This document shows positions 1-9,426 of a stretch of DNA of 64,000 bases, piece after piece. The notes under the pieces are model-generated. The model was not told where the DNA came from. It did not search any database and saw nothing but the letters and a program-made list of their open reading frames with translations. Positions within the stretch are counted from its first letter, which is position 1, and the number at the start of each line of letters is the position of its first letter. The DNA is from JAAZKI01 sp012799905 (GTDB taxonomy: Bacteria > Verrucomicrobiota > Lentisphaeria > Oligosphaerales > Oligosphaeraceae), in NCBI GenBank assembly GCA_050949415.1, contig JBMNFR010000009.1, positions 620,001-684,000 on the forward strand, read 5' to 3'. A program made the position numbers and the translations under genes.

Positions 1-413
1 GTGCCCTGGCGCGGCGCATGTCGCCGCAGCATCTCCGCCAGCTTGTTCGCCGACTGAGCCGGATCGCTGAAACGCTTGACTTCGACATTAAAGACAACCG
101 GGTTGGAATCGGACAGAGCCAGGGCCTCCTCCAGACGGGGAATGCGCTCGCCCGCAAACGTCGGCGACTTCCATGAGCCAGCGTCCAGACGCTGCAATTC
201 TGCCCTGGACAAATTCGCTATTGCGCCCGTGCCATTGGTGGTTCGGTCAACGGTCGCGTCGTGCATTACGACCAACTCACCATCAGCGGAAACGTGTATA
301 TCCAGCTCAATCGACGGCGCTCTCGCTGCGATGGCTTGGCGAAATGCCAAGAGGGTGTTTTCCGGATACGCGGCGCTATAGCCGCGATGTGCTTCAATAA
401 TCGGTGTTGACAT
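1..413 (-). CDS. Glycerophosphodiester phosphodiesterase family protein (3' end cut by window)
   Basis: Reading leftward from the ATG at 413-411 gives 137 codons that run off the window edge. The translation starts MSTPIIEAHRGYSAAYPENT and continues with ELDIH and VVMHD. These are the catalytic HR-G, the metal-binding E-x-D and the second histidine of the GDPD TIM barrel (family knowledge). Such enzymes hydrolyse glycerophosphodiesters to glycerol-3-phosphate and an alcohol. No signal peptide is seen, so a cytoplasmic protein is likely. An AAAGG ribosome site lies just upstream. The gene follows the flavoprotein gene by 15 bases on the same strand, so the two are probably co-transcribed. The C-terminal half is outside the window. 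Confidence 0.85.
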   Translation of the reverse strand, partial: MSTPIIEAHRGYSAAYPENTLLAFRQAIAARAPSIELDIHVSADGELVVMHDATVDRTTNGTGAIANLSRAELQRLDAGSWKSPTFAGERIPRLEEALALSDSNPVVFNVEVKRFSDPAQSANKLAEMLRRHAPRQG

Positions 414-428
414 GGTCTGCCTTTCTTA

Positions 429-1112
429 TTACGATGGCCGATTGCCGGCAGTGTAGGAAAATTTCATCGGCGACGTCCCGCCGATCACAGTTTTTCCGGC
501 TTTAATCAGTGAGGCGACTTCAAAAATGCGCCGGATAGTCTGCTCGCCCTGCTCAAGGCCCCATTCATCGGTGAGGACATGCCCAGGCGCGCCGGCCCAA
601 GCCATGGTTCCATACTGGCAGGTCTGGTCGCCATTGCCGACAATCAGGCAGCCGTTTCGGATGAACGGCAGCCACGTGGCCATGATCGCGGTCTCGGCGC
701 CTCCGGAACGACGCCCGGCAATCGCCATAACGCCCACCGGCTTGTTCGCCAGCTTGAAATCCTGATGCCGAAGAACACGCGTGCGCATAATGAATTTGCT
801 GAACAAGTCGGACGGCAAGCCAAAATAGACCGGCGTCGCCACGGCGATGCCGTCTGCCTCGCACATCTTAGCCAGGATTTCGGTCATGTCGTCCTTAATC
901 GCACAGGGGATGTATTCTGCGTTGTCCTTGCGCTTGCCGCAGACGCCGCAGGCCAAACAATGGAGGATATTCTTGTCCTTCAAGTGAATGATTTCATGCT
1001 CAATCTGGCCGTCAAGCTTGGCGTTGGCAGCAGCAAAAGAATGCTCCAACAAGGCCGCGCAGTTGCTCTTGACCCGCGGGCTGCAATTCAACCCGAGAAT
1101 TTTAATCGTCAT
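429..1112 (-). CDS. Flavodoxin-fold NAD(P)H-dependent FMN reductase / iron-sulfur flavoprotein
   Basis: 227 residues. The N-terminus (MTIKILGLNCSPR) is the beta-strand and phosphate-binding loop of the flavodoxin-like FMN reductase fold. Residues about 50-65 carry HCLACGVCGK followed by a further Cys 11 residues on, a compact cysteine cluster like that of Isf-type iron-sulfur flavoproteins. ATPVYFGLPSDLF is the usual second FMN-contact segment. The start codon overlaps the end of the upstream regulator gene by 11 bases (ATG inside GATGACGATTAA), which suggests translational coupling. The substrate is unknown. The overlap suggests control by, or a link to, the neighbouring sigma-54 regulator, but this is inference. 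Confidence 0.8.
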   Translation of the reverse strand: MTIKILGLNCSPRVKSNCAALLEHSFAAANAKLDGQIEHEIIHLKDKNILHCLACGVCGKRKDNAEYIPCAIKDDMTEILAKMCEADGIAVATPVYFGLPSDLFSKFIMRTRVLRHQDFKLANKPVGVMAIAGRRSGGAETAIMATWLPFIRNGCLIVGNGDQTCQYGTMAWAGAPGHVLTDEWGLEQGEQTIRRIFEVASLIKAGKTVIGGTSPMKFSYTAGNRPS

Positions 1113-2529
1113 CCTTTTTCTCCGTGTGGCTGTTTGATTTTAAGCCAGCCTCTTCCATCATCCGATGCAAGGCATTACGATGCACCCCCAGCCGGGCGGC
1201 TGCCCTGGTCTGGTTGCCCTGGCACTCGCGCAGCGCCCTGGCGATAATCAAACTCTGTAATTCAGACAGTGCGTCCCGCAAAGGGTTGTCGCCGGACCAG
1301 GACAGTGCGTCGACATATTGTTCCAGGTGCCAGCGCCTCTGCTCATCCGGCGCCGCTTCTGGCGCCTGTGGCTGTATGCACTGCTCCAGGCACGCCTTGG
1401 TAATCACAGGTCCGCCGCCCTTGGCGACCGCCTGCAAGATAACATTGCGCAACTCGCGGACATTGCCCGGCCAATCCCGGCCAGCCAGCGCCTCACAAGC
1501 ATCCGCCGCCAAGCTCAACTCAGGGTCGACCTGGGCAAGAAAATAATGCGCCAGCGCTGGCACGTCCTCGGGGTGTTCGCGGAGAAGTGGAGTCCGAATC
1601 GGCAACACGGCCAGCCGATAGTACAAGTCAGCCCGGAAACTGCCTTGACGCACGGCGACCTCCAGGTCGCGATTCGTCGCCGCAACGACCCTGACATCGA
1701 CCGGCTGCGGCTTCACCGACCCGATGCGTTCGACCTGGCGCTGATCCAGAAAACGCAGCAGCTTGACCTGAGTCGGCAAGGGCAGCTCCCCGACCTCGTC
1801 CAGGAACAGGACGCCGCCATCCGCGGCCTCGCACAGCCCCGGCTTGTCCTCGCTAGCGCCGGTGAAAGCGCCCCGGCAATGCCCAAACAACTCGCTCTCC
1901 ACTAAGTTATCCGGCAAGGCGCCGCAGTTCACGCCGACAAAGGGGCCGTGCCGACGACGGCTGCGGGCGTGGATCATCCGAGCCGCCAACTCCTTGCCAG
2001 TGCCGGTGGCGCCAGTAATCAGCACTGGCGCTTCGTCCATGGCCGCCACCCGCAAGAGCTGCTTGAACAATTCCTGCATGACCGCCGACTCGCCGACAAA
2101 GCCCTCGGCGGCAGCTGGCGCTGGCGCGGCTGGCGCGGCTGACGCCGCCGACGTCGACGCCAGAGCCTGGAGGACAAGTTGTTCGGCCTGGCTCATGTCA
2201 ACCGGTTTTGTCACATAGTCAAAAACCTGGCTGGCCATGGCTCGGTTGACCGTCTCCAAAGTTCCATACGCCGTCATCACCACCACTGGCAGCTGGGGCC
2301 GTTCCTGCCGGATTTGCGCCAGGATGTCCAATCCGTCGGCATCGCCGAGGCGAACGTCGAGGAACACCATGTCCGGATTCTGGCTCAGGCATTGCTGCAA
2401 GCCCTCCGCGCCGCGGCTGCTGGTCAGCACATCGTAGCCGCGCTTTTCGAAATAGCGCCGAAACGCAAAGCAAATCGACGCTTCATCGTCGATGATTTGC
2501 AATGTGCCTTTACGTGTTGCATCAGCCAT
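1102..2529 (-). CDS. NtrC-family sigma-54-dependent response regulator
   Basis: About 475 residues. The receiver domain (1-120) has the acidic pair IIDDE, the phospho-acceptor Asp about 58 (FLDVR) and the conserved Lys in TKPVD. An Ala-rich linker leads to a AAA+ domain with Walker A GATGTGKE (about 173) and an intact GAFTGA loop (about 220), the sigma-54 contact. The C-terminal Fis-type HTH reads NQTRAAARLGVHRNALHRMM. All parts needed for sigma-54 activation are present. No histidine kinase gene is adjacent, so it is an orphan here. The start at ATG 2529 is preferred; a GTG 12 bases upstream (2541) is in frame but has a poorer ribosome site. It overlaps the downstream flavoprotein gene. Confidence 0.92.
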   Translation of the reverse strand: MADATRKGTLQIIDDEASICFAFRRYFEKRGYDVLTSSRGAEGLQQCLSQNPDMVFLDVRLGDADGLDILAQIRQERPQLPVVVMTAYGTLETVNRAMASQVFDYVTKPVDMSQAEQLVLQALASTSAASAAPAAPAPAAAEGFVGESAVMQELFKQLLRVAAMDEAPVLITGATGTGKELAARMIHARSRRRHGPFVGVNCGALPDNLVESELFGHCRGAFTGASEDKPGLCEAADGGVLFLDEVGELPLPTQVKLLRFLDQRQVERIGSVKPQPVDVRVVAATNRDLEVAVRQGSFRADLYYRLAVLPIRTPLLREHPEDVPALAHYFLAQVDPELSLAADACEALAGRDWPGNVRELRNVILQAVAKGGGPVITKACLEQCIQPQAPEAAPDEQRRWHLEQYVDALSWSGDNPLRDALSELQSLIIARALRECQGNQTRAAARLGVHRNALHRMMEEAGLKSNSHTEKKDDD

Positions 2530-2599
2530 GAAAGCGCTCACTCAAAGTCCGTTGTTCGTTTGTAGCCGCAACCGTTCACGCACCCCTTGCCGATTCAGC

Positions 2600-3907
2600 T
2601 CACGGCAGGAATGGAGAGGACGCAACCGCAATCGCGGGTCGCGTCGGCGGCGTCTCCACCGGCAATGGCGCCACGCGGTCCACGGTTCCCCAGCGGCGGG
2701 AAAAGGGCCACCAGACAAAGCACGCCGTGCCGACTAAGTTGCGGCGCGGCACCGTGCCCCAGTAACGGCTGTCCTTGCTGTTCTCGCTGTTGTCGCCTAA
2801 CATGAAATATTCGCCGTCTGGAACCTCAAAGGTGTCTTCATTATTCGTAAGATACTGCGTGTTCGGCATATGGGCATAGCCGCGATAACCGCCCTTGAAA
2901 CTATGGATGCGGTCAAAGCCAGGATCGTCCGAGCCATCCAAGAGCCGGAAATCCGCTGCTCCGGCTGGCTTAACATACAGCCGATGGTCAATGATCCGCA
3001 GAGTGTCCCCCGGAAGACCGACCAACCGCTTGATGTAAAACCGACCGCCAAAGCCTATACCATCCGGATCGACCAGCCCGTCCGTCACAAACACCATCAC
3101 ATCGCCGCGGCGAGGCTCCCGGAAACACAGCGACGTCCGATTCACGAACAGATGGTCGCCAAGCTCCAAGTAGCCGCGCAAAAAAACTTCTTCGCGGGCA
3201 AAGAAGCCTGTATCGCGCTTGCCGGCGTATTGGTCATAAATCGTCCGCAACACGGTGTCCGGAGTGCCAGGAACGACGTACTGGCGCGATCCAATCGGCA
3301 CGGAACTCGTCGGAAAAAAGGGCATGGAGGGCAGAGCCGTCAACCGGGACAAGTCAACCGCGCCCGATTCCTCGACAACCACGTCAACGCCCCGGCGGGA
3401 ATAATTCACATAAGCGAAAAAACGCTGCAAAAAGCCCTTTGGCGGCGGCGTCTCCTGCTCGACAAAATGGATGCCGTACAGCGTCGGCTGCATGCTCCCG
3501 GTCGGAATCTTGAACGGTTGCAGAAAAAGCGCCCGGATGCCAAAAGCCAGGCCCAAGGCGACCACCAAGACCTCTAAGTGCTCACGAATCCAGGCATGCG
3601 ACGGCGCTGCTGGCGCCCGACCGCCAGTCCGACCGCTGGCCAGGTTCGACAGGCAGGAAGACACTGCGCTGTCGTCTCCGGAAAGACGCACCTGGCGAAT
3701 CTCCTCGATCAGGCTGCGCAGCTGCGCCTGGCGCTCCTCGGTGAACAGGTCCTCGTCCCGCCGCAGCCGGCTCTTAAAATGCTTTTCAAAATCGCGCAGC
3801 ATCGTCCGTCGACGCTGACGTGGCCGCTGCAGCAGACGTTGGATTTGGCTGCCAAAGAAAAAATACAGGATTAGAATGTCCAACAGCAGGACGACATAAA
3901 TCGGCAT
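2600..3907 (-). CDS. lepB: Signal peptidase I, enlarged form
   Basis: 435 residues from the ATG at 3907, chosen because AAGGAGAGG lies directly upstream; an in-frame GTG at 3928 lacks this site. Two membrane segments are visible (residues 1-20 and about 115-135). The catalytic Ser is in PTGSMQPTL (about 138) and the catalytic Lys in YIKRLVGLPGD (about 292). A C-terminal box, YFMLGDNSENSKDSRYWG, is also present. The Ser-Lys spacing is about 150 residues against about 55 in E. coli LepB, so a roughly 100-residue insertion sits between boxes B and D. It removes signal peptides from exported proteins, of which this window encodes many. It lies between asd and the response regulator on the same strand. 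Confidence 0.93.
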   Translation of the reverse strand: MPIYVVLLLDILILYFFFGSQIQRLLQRPRQRRRTMLRDFEKHFKSRLRRDEDLFTEERQAQLRSLIEEIRQVRLSGDDSAVSSCLSNLASGRTGGRAPAAPSHAWIREHLEVLVVALGLAFGIRALFLQPFKIPTGSMQPTLYGIHFVEQETPPPKGFLQRFFAYVNYSRRGVDVVVEESGAVDLSRLTALPSMPFFPTSSVPIGSRQYVVPGTPDTVLRTIYDQYAGKRDTGFFAREEVFLRGYLELGDHLFVNRTSLCFREPRRGDVMVFVTDGLVDPDGIGFGGRFYIKRLVGLPGDTLRIIDHRLYVKPAGAADFRLLDGSDDPGFDRIHSFKGGYRGYAHMPNTQYLTNNEDTFEVPDGEYFMLGDNSENSKDSRYWGTVPRRNLVGTACFVWWPFSRRWGTVDRVAPLPVETPPTRPAIAVASSPFLP

Positions 3908-4040
3908 GACCTCTCCTTGCTCGCTCACTGTTTCCGCGCTTCGCCCTGGCCGGGTGGGTCATAAGGTTACCCGGCGCAGTGCGAATTGCGCGCCCCCGGG
4001 AAGTGCGCCTGCCGCTGCTTCCCGGACGGGCCTGCCGGCT

Positions 4041-5042
4041 TCAAACCAGCAGTTCCGCGATTTGCACGGCATTGAGGGCCGCGCCTTTCAGAAGCTGGTC
4101 GCCACACACGAACAGCGCCAGGCCATTGGCGCAGCTGAGGTCTTCGCGAATCCGGCCAACCAGGACGTCGTATTGGTCATTGCTCTCGTTCGGCATGGGG
4201 AAATGGTTGGCGGCGCGGTCGTCAACGACCTTGATGCCAGGCGCCTTGGACAAAGCCGCCACGGCCTCCTCAACCGATACTTTGCGGGCTTGCTCCACGA
4301 CTATGCTCTCAGCGTGCGAACGCAGCACCGGCACCCTCACGCAGGTCGGACACACCTGGATGGCGTCGTCATGCAAAATCTTCCGCGTCTCATTGACCAT
4401 CTTCATCTCTTCTTCGTTATAGCCATTCTCGCCAATCGTCGTGTTATGGCTGAAAAGATTGAAAGCATACGGATGCTGAAAGACCACCGGCTCTGCCGGC
4501 TTGCCGGCCAGGACATCAGCCGTCTGCGTCCACAATTCTTCCATGCCCTTGGCGCCGGCGCCGCTCGCGCTCTGGTACGTGCTCACCACAATCCGGCGGA
4601 TGGGCGAGATGTCGTACAATGGCTTCACTGCCACCAGCATGATGGTCGTCGTGCAATTTGGGTTGGCGATGATTCCCTGGTGCTTGCGGACGTCCTCGCC
4701 ATTGACCTCTGGCACCACCAGCGGAACCTTCGGGTCCATCCGGAATGCGCTCGAATTGTCCACCACGACTGCGCCAGCCGCGACTGCCGCCGCTGCAAAC
4801 TCCCGTGACCGCCCCCCGCCAGCACAAAACAGAGCCACGTCAATGCCCTGGAAAGAGTCCGCGCTCAAGACCTCCACCGGGAGTTCCTCGTCGCGAAAGG
4901 GAAGCCGACGGCCCTCTGAACGCGCCGAAGCCAGGAGACGCAGGCTTTTGAGCGGGAAATTCCGCTTATCCAGAGTCTTGAGCACCTCAGCGCCGACTGC
5001 GCCCGTCGCTCCAACTACCGCCACATTAATCATTTTTCCCAT
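4041..5042 (-). CDS. asd: Aspartate-semialdehyde dehydrogenase
   Basis: About 333 residues. The N-terminus MGKMINVAVVGATGAVG is the NADP-binding glycine loop, and NPNCTTTIMLV carries the active-site Cys. STYQSASGAG and the C-terminal CGDQLLKGAA segment match the bacterial Asd family. The enzyme makes aspartate semialdehyde for lysine/diaminopimelate, threonine and methionine synthesis. The open frame extends 49 codons further upstream, but that part is not family-like, so the start is placed at 5042. An ATG at 5033 (MINVAVV) is equally possible, with GGGA upstream of it. The lepB gene begins 133 bases downstream on the same strand. Confidence 0.93.
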   Translation of the reverse strand: MGKMINVAVVGATGAVGAEVLKTLDKRNFPLKSLRLLASARSEGRRLPFRDEELPVEVLSADSFQGIDVALFCAGGGRSREFAAAAVAAGAVVVDNSSAFRMDPKVPLVVPEVNGEDVRKHQGIIANPNCTTTIMLVAVKPLYDISPIRRIVVSTYQSASGAGAKGMEELWTQTADVLAGKPAEPVVFQHPYAFNLFSHNTTIGENGYNEEEMKMVNETRKILHDDAIQVCPTCVRVPVLRSHAESIVVEQARKVSVEEAVAALSKAPGIKVVDDRAANHFPMPNESNDQYDVLVGRIREDLSCANGLALFVCGDQLLKGAALNAVQIAELLV

Positions 5043-5228
5043 CTTCTCTTGACTCCTGCATTTGCGGGCCTGCGCCCTCGCTTCTCTATCTGGCGCGCCA
5101 TTCCAGCTCGCCCCCCTGCGGGGCAGGTATAACGCTTGTACACAAATCTCATAATATAGCCGATATTTATCCGGCCGACGTCTCTTCAAACCGCATTTTC
5201 AACTTCTTCTGCGAAAAATCGCAATGCT

Positions 5229-5355
5229 CCACTGTCCATTAAAGTCCACTAACGTCCACGTCCACTCTCCACTGATGTCCACTTCTGTCCACAGTCCATC
5301 GTCTACCAACGTCCATGAAAGTCCACTAATGTCCATTGTCCACTGTCCCCTAAAG
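5229..5355 (+). repeat. GTCCACT-rich dispersed repeat, copy 1
   Basis: This tract is built of about 13 imperfect units of GTCCACT/GTCCATT spaced mostly 7-10 bases apart. Closely similar tracts occur at 12533-12650 (same orientation) and at 62881-63001 and 33021-33099 (reverse), with the same order of variant units. It is therefore a dispersed element rather than chance simple sequence. It fills most of the 516-base gap between asd and the beta-helix gene. After it (5356-5425) comes a sequence resembling the one that follows copy 2. No gene is seen in the gap. Confidence 0.8.
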
Positions 5356-5558
5356 CGCCTTATCCGGAGCATTTGGCTCCGCCCGCAGCTTGTCGGAACC
5401 CCGAGTGTCCATGAGTAATCGCTTACGTTCGACCATCCCCTGCGTGACAGCCAGGCTGATTTGCAATAGTTGCCAGCCATGCTACGGTAAATTCTTGTCG
5501 ATAGTCTCCCATGCCATGATTTTTGCGTCCTTCCACCTACAACCGTAAAGGAATCACC

Positions 5559-7571
5559 ATGACTTTCCGCAGCCTCAGTGTCTTTCTCAGCGCCGCCTGC
5601 CTTGGCGTGACTCTTGCCACGGCTCAGCAGGCTGACCCGGCTAAAGTGGCCCAGGTGGCCGCTGGCACTCTCACCGAAGCCCGCGTCTCCTGGTGGGGCT
5701 TTAACCCTGCCGACTCGACCGCATTTCTGCAACAAGCCATCAATTCCAAAGTCCCGAAGCTGATTGTCGATAAGATGCCGTCGCCCTGGTACACCAACAA
5801 GTTGACGGCAGTCAGCAACCAGGAAATCATCTTTGAGGAAGGCGTCGAACTGGTCGCCCTGAAAGGCCAGTTCCATGGACTCACCGACGCCCTGATACGT
5901 ATCAGCCGGCAGGAAAACGTGACTCTCCGCGGACTCGGCAAAGGCGCCACCCTCCGCATGCACAAGGCTGACTACCACACCGACGCCTACAAAAAATCGG
6001 AGTGGCGGCACGGCATCAGCATTTTGAGTTCGCGCAAGGTCAACATCATCAACCTCAGCATTGTCGACACCGGTGGTGACGGCATCTATCTCGGCATCTC
6101 CAAACGCGGCGAGCCCCCCACTGACATCCTGATCAAAAACGTCGTCTGCGACGGCAATAATCGCCAGGGCATCAGCGTCATTGCGGCTGTCAACATGCTC
6201 ATCGAAGACACCAAGTTGATCAATACCAGCGGCACCGCGCCGGAAGCCGGCATCGACTTTGAACCCAACCTGCCCGACGAGCCGATCCGCAATTGCGTTA
6301 TGCGCAACTGCTACAGCGAAAACAACAACGGCGGCGGATACGTCTTCTACCTGCCTAACATGGTAAGCGACATCAGCCCGCTGGAAGTGACCCTCGAAAA
6401 CTGCATCTCAGTAAACGATAAGCGCTCTCCGCTGGCGCTCCATACTGGCAATGGCCCTGGCCGCACCTTGCAAGGACATTTCAAAGTCATCAACTGCACA
6501 TTCACCAATGCCGGCAATCCAATCAGCCTGGTCGGCAATGACGCTGACGGCGTCAAAATCGAATTTGTCAACGTAACGATTGACAACTGCGGCCACACCC
6601 GGCCCGATTCGGCAATCATCAGCATGAGCAATCGCGCCCAGGACGAGGCGGCCGGCGGCAACCTGTTCTTCCGCAACGTCACGGTCAAAGACCCCAACGA
6701 AAACCGCCCGCTGTTCAACTTCACCGATGGCGGCATGAATGGCGGCGGCTTGCGCAATATCGGCGGCGAAATCACCTACATCGCCAATGGCAAAACCACG
6801 AAGCATGTCTTCAGCGACGAATGGGCCAAGGCCACCTACCCGCCCATCCAAATCAAAAGAGTCCCGTATTATCCGATGGACGGCGCCCGCTTCCAGCCCT
6901 ATCAGACCAACCCCGTCATTCCTGACCGGGACCTTCCTAACTTGCAGCCGCGCGGCTTGGGGAAATTCTGGCTGTACGCCAACCAAGGCGAAGACATCCG
7001 CCTGGCAGTCCTCTACGGCCAGCTCGGCAATTACTCCGGCACCAAGGCGGCAGTCAATCTCATCACTCCCTCCGGGAAAAAAATCGGGCTCGGCGGCGCC
7101 AAATTCCAGGAAGTGACTGAAGTGGGCCTGGCGGAGGCGCCGGAAACCGGCATCTACCAGGTCGAAATATCTGCTGGCGCCAACTGGTCTTCGATTAAGC
7201 GCAGCAACCGCGCCATTGTCCTACCCGCCTATCCCAAAGCCGCCCACCTGGCCTCAGGCGGCGGCGACTACTTCTTCCTCGTCCCGCCCGGTTCCGGCGA
7301 ATTCAGCATCCGTTTCTGGGGCGAAGGCGCTGAGGGCCTCAAAGCGACAGTCTTTGACCCGGCTGGCAATCAAGTCTGGCAGAAGGACGATATTTCGGCC
7401 ATCGAACAATTCGTCGGCACGCCTGAGCAAGGCAAGGCTGGCGGCGTCTGGAAGCTGCGAGTGGAAAAACCGACCAACTTGCCGGTCATTGAAGACCACT
7501 ATATCCGGATTTACGGCATCCCGCCATTCATCGGCCTGGCGCCCGAGCTGCTCCTCGCGCCAGCCCCGTAA
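5559..7571 (+). CDS. Secreted right-handed beta-helix (pectate-lyase-like) protein
   Basis: 670 residues from ATG 5559, which is preceded by AAAGGA at good spacing; an in-frame ATG 12 codons upstream lacks this. A signal peptide is clear (MTFRSLSVFLSAACLGVTLA, cleavage near TAQQA). Residues about 90-430 show the repeating short-strand pattern of a parallel beta-helix (NVTLRGLGKG, NIINLSIVDTGGDGIYLG, NVTIDNC, NVTVKD). The last 200 residues look like beta-sandwich modules, probably carbohydrate-binding. It probably acts outside the cytoplasm on a polysaccharide; the substrate cannot be read from the sequence. It is a single-gene unit ended by a strong terminator. It is unlike the beta-helix pair at 48.9-53.6 kb apart from the fold. 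Confidence 0.8.
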   Translation: MTFRSLSVFLSAACLGVTLATAQQADPAKVAQVAAGTLTEARVSWWGFNPADSTAFLQQAINSKVPKLIVDKMPSPWYTNKLTAVSNQEIIFEEGVELVALKGQFHGLTDALIRISRQENVTLRGLGKGATLRMHKADYHTDAYKKSEWRHGISILSSRKVNIINLSIVDTGGDGIYLGISKRGEPPTDILIKNVVCDGNNRQGISVIAAVNMLIEDTKLINTSGTAPEAGIDFEPNLPDEPIRNCVMRNCYSENNNGGGYVFYLPNMVSDISPLEVTLENCISVNDKRSPLALHTGNGPGRTLQGHFKVINCTFTNAGNPISLVGNDADGVKIEFVNVTIDNCGHTRPDSAIISMSNRAQDEAAGGNLFFRNVTVKDPNENRPLFNFTDGGMNGGGLRNIGGEITYIANGKTTKHVFSDEWAKATYPPIQIKRVPYYPMDGARFQPYQTNPVIPDRDLPNLQPRGLGKFWLYANQGEDIRLAVLYGQLGNYSGTKAAVNLITPSGKKIGLGGAKFQEVTEVGLAEAPETGIYQVEISAGANWSSIKRSNRAIVLPAYPKAAHLASGGGDYFFLVPPGSGEFSIRFWGEGAEGLKATVFDPAGNQVWQKDDISAIEQFVGTPEQGKAGGVWKLRVEKPTNLPVIEDHYIRIYGIPPFIGLAPELLLAPAP

Positions 7572-7633
7572 AGTCCGTCTTGGTGTGTGCACGTGCGAAA
7601 GCCGAAGCAGGGCTGATGCTCAAGGCACGTGCC

Positions 7634-7683
7634 AGCAAAAAGCCATCCTGGCCACGTGCAAGCGTCCCGGATGGCTTTTTGCT
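7634..7683 (+). terminator. Intrinsic terminator after the beta-helix gene
   Basis: A perfect 15-bp inverted repeat (7634-7648 with 7669-7683) and a 20-base loop. The descending arm contains TTTTT at 7676-7680. It lies 63 bases after the stop of the beta-helix gene. The rest of 7572-7886 holds no recognisable gene. Confidence 0.8.
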
Positions 7684-7886
7684 ATATTTGGATTACTGTA
7701 AATACAGGCGTCGGCTGAATGCCCATGAATGGACGCTTGCGCTGCAAGTTCGAGCCGACAGCCCCCCAAAAAGCGAACTGCCCGGCTCTGAGACCGGAAC
7801 CCAAGAAGATTCGGACCGTGATTAAACAAATGCCTCGATGCACGAGAAGATGAGCGCAGCAAACAAACAGAAAACAGGAGCTCAAT

Positions 7887-9426
7887 ATGCCTGAAGCTTT
7901 GCTGAAAACATCGCTATGCCTTCTGTCTCAGGCTGATGCTTCCAGAAAGATTGCAAACAGCAAACTCAAGCTGGAAACCAAAACGCGCCTTTGGCCAATA
8001 TATGACATCGGCCGCGGTCGCCTCTTTTATGGCTTCGCTGTTCCCCGTCCCATCAAATCAAAACATCCGGTTATTGGACCCAGGCGCGGGTGTCGGTAGC
8101 CTGACATCAGCTTTTGTCGAATCTCTCTGCAAGAGCAAAACCGACTATCGCATTAATGTAGATGCATACGAAATAGACCCGATAATGCATCCATACCTGG
8201 AAAAAAATCTTGACTTGTGCAAAACAACAGCAGCGGAAAACAACACTTTGATAACATGGCGGGTTTATGCTGACGACTTCATCGCTGAAGCATCAAGAAA
8301 GTTATCCTCGCTCAATAGCCTGTGGCCGGAAAAGCTTGACAGGTACACGCATTGCATTATGAATCCGCCGTATAAAAAGATTTCCAGCGCGTCGCGTCAC
8401 CGGGCATATCTTCGCAGCGCTGGAATTGAAACGGTTAATATGTATTCAGCTTTCGTCGCCTTAGCCATAGCTTTATTAGAAGAAGGTGGATACCTAGTTG
8501 CAATTATCCCCAGAAGCTTCTGTAACGGGCCGTATTATCGTCCTTTTCGGGAGTTCATTTTAAAGCACGCCGCAATACGGCGAATCCATCTGTTCGGCTC
8601 AAGAAATAAGGCTTTTAAGGAAGACAAAGTTCTCCAGGAAAACATCATCGTAGCACTTGAGAAAGGCGCTCGCCAGGAGGATGTCACTGTCTCGACTTCT
8701 AGCGACGATACATTCTCCGATACCGCCATTTCAGACTATCCATTCGGGGAAATTGTCCGAGAAAACGACAAAGAACTTTTCATTCATATTCCGACAAAAC
8801 CTGAAGCCGACTTTTTGAATGTTGCCCAAGCATTCGGTTACACGCTCTCCGATATTGGCATACAAGTTTCGACTGGGCCGGTTGTTGATTTTCGCCTGAA
8901 GGAATATTTGAAAGCCATGCCTGAACCAGGAACCGTGCCATTATTGTATCCATGCCATTTCAAAGGGCAATTCATGCAATGGCCAATCGAAGGAGGGAAA
9001 AAGCCCAACGCGATTCTGTGTAGCAAGGACACGCAAAAATGGCTTTATCCGAATGGCTTTTATACTGTAGTGCGACGTTTTCCTTCAAAGGAAGAGCGGC
9101 GAAGAATTGTGGCGAGCGTCGTTGACCCCGCTGTTTTTAGCAATGCGGAGAGTATTGGCTTAGAAAATCACCTTAACGTTTTCCACAACAATAAAGAGCC
9201 GTTATCAGAGGCTCTTGCTAAGGGGCTGGCCGTTTTCCTCAACTCAACCACTATTGATGATAACTTCCGGCGGTTCAGCGGTCACACGCAAGTCAATGCA
9301 ACCGATCTTAAACTTATCAAGTACCCGAGCCGCAATACCCTGATTGAACTCGGAAAATGGGCAGACAAGCAAGGAGAGTTAACTCAAGATATGATTGACA
9401 AAAAACTGGAAAGAATTGCGGAATGA
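7887..9426 (+). CDS. Type II N6-adenine DNA methyltransferase (PstI/BsuBI type), apparent one-base frameshift
   Basis: The main frame (7936-9426) has the SAM-binding motif LLDPGAGVGSL and the catalytic NPPY (HCIMNPPYKK), so it is a gamma-type adenine methylase of the Eco57I-like fold. The family's N-terminal segment lies in another frame from ATG 7887, which has a good AGGAG site: LLSQADASRKIANSKLKLET. The frames join if one A is removed from the AAAA at 7980-7983, giving LETKRAFGQYMTS. As printed, the methylase would have to start at 7936 without its N-terminal helix and with no ribosome site. The gene ends by ATGA overlap with the endonuclease gene. Base composition is visibly more AT-rich than neighbouring genes, suggesting transfer. 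Confidence 0.85.

Noticed and set aside
3906..4808. 300-codon plus-strand open frame over asd
   Set aside because: Shadow of asd, which has its full active-site motifs on the other strand.
5043..5189. N-terminal extension of asd
   Set aside because: The extra residues are basic and unlike any Asd; conserved sequence begins at MINVAVVGATG.
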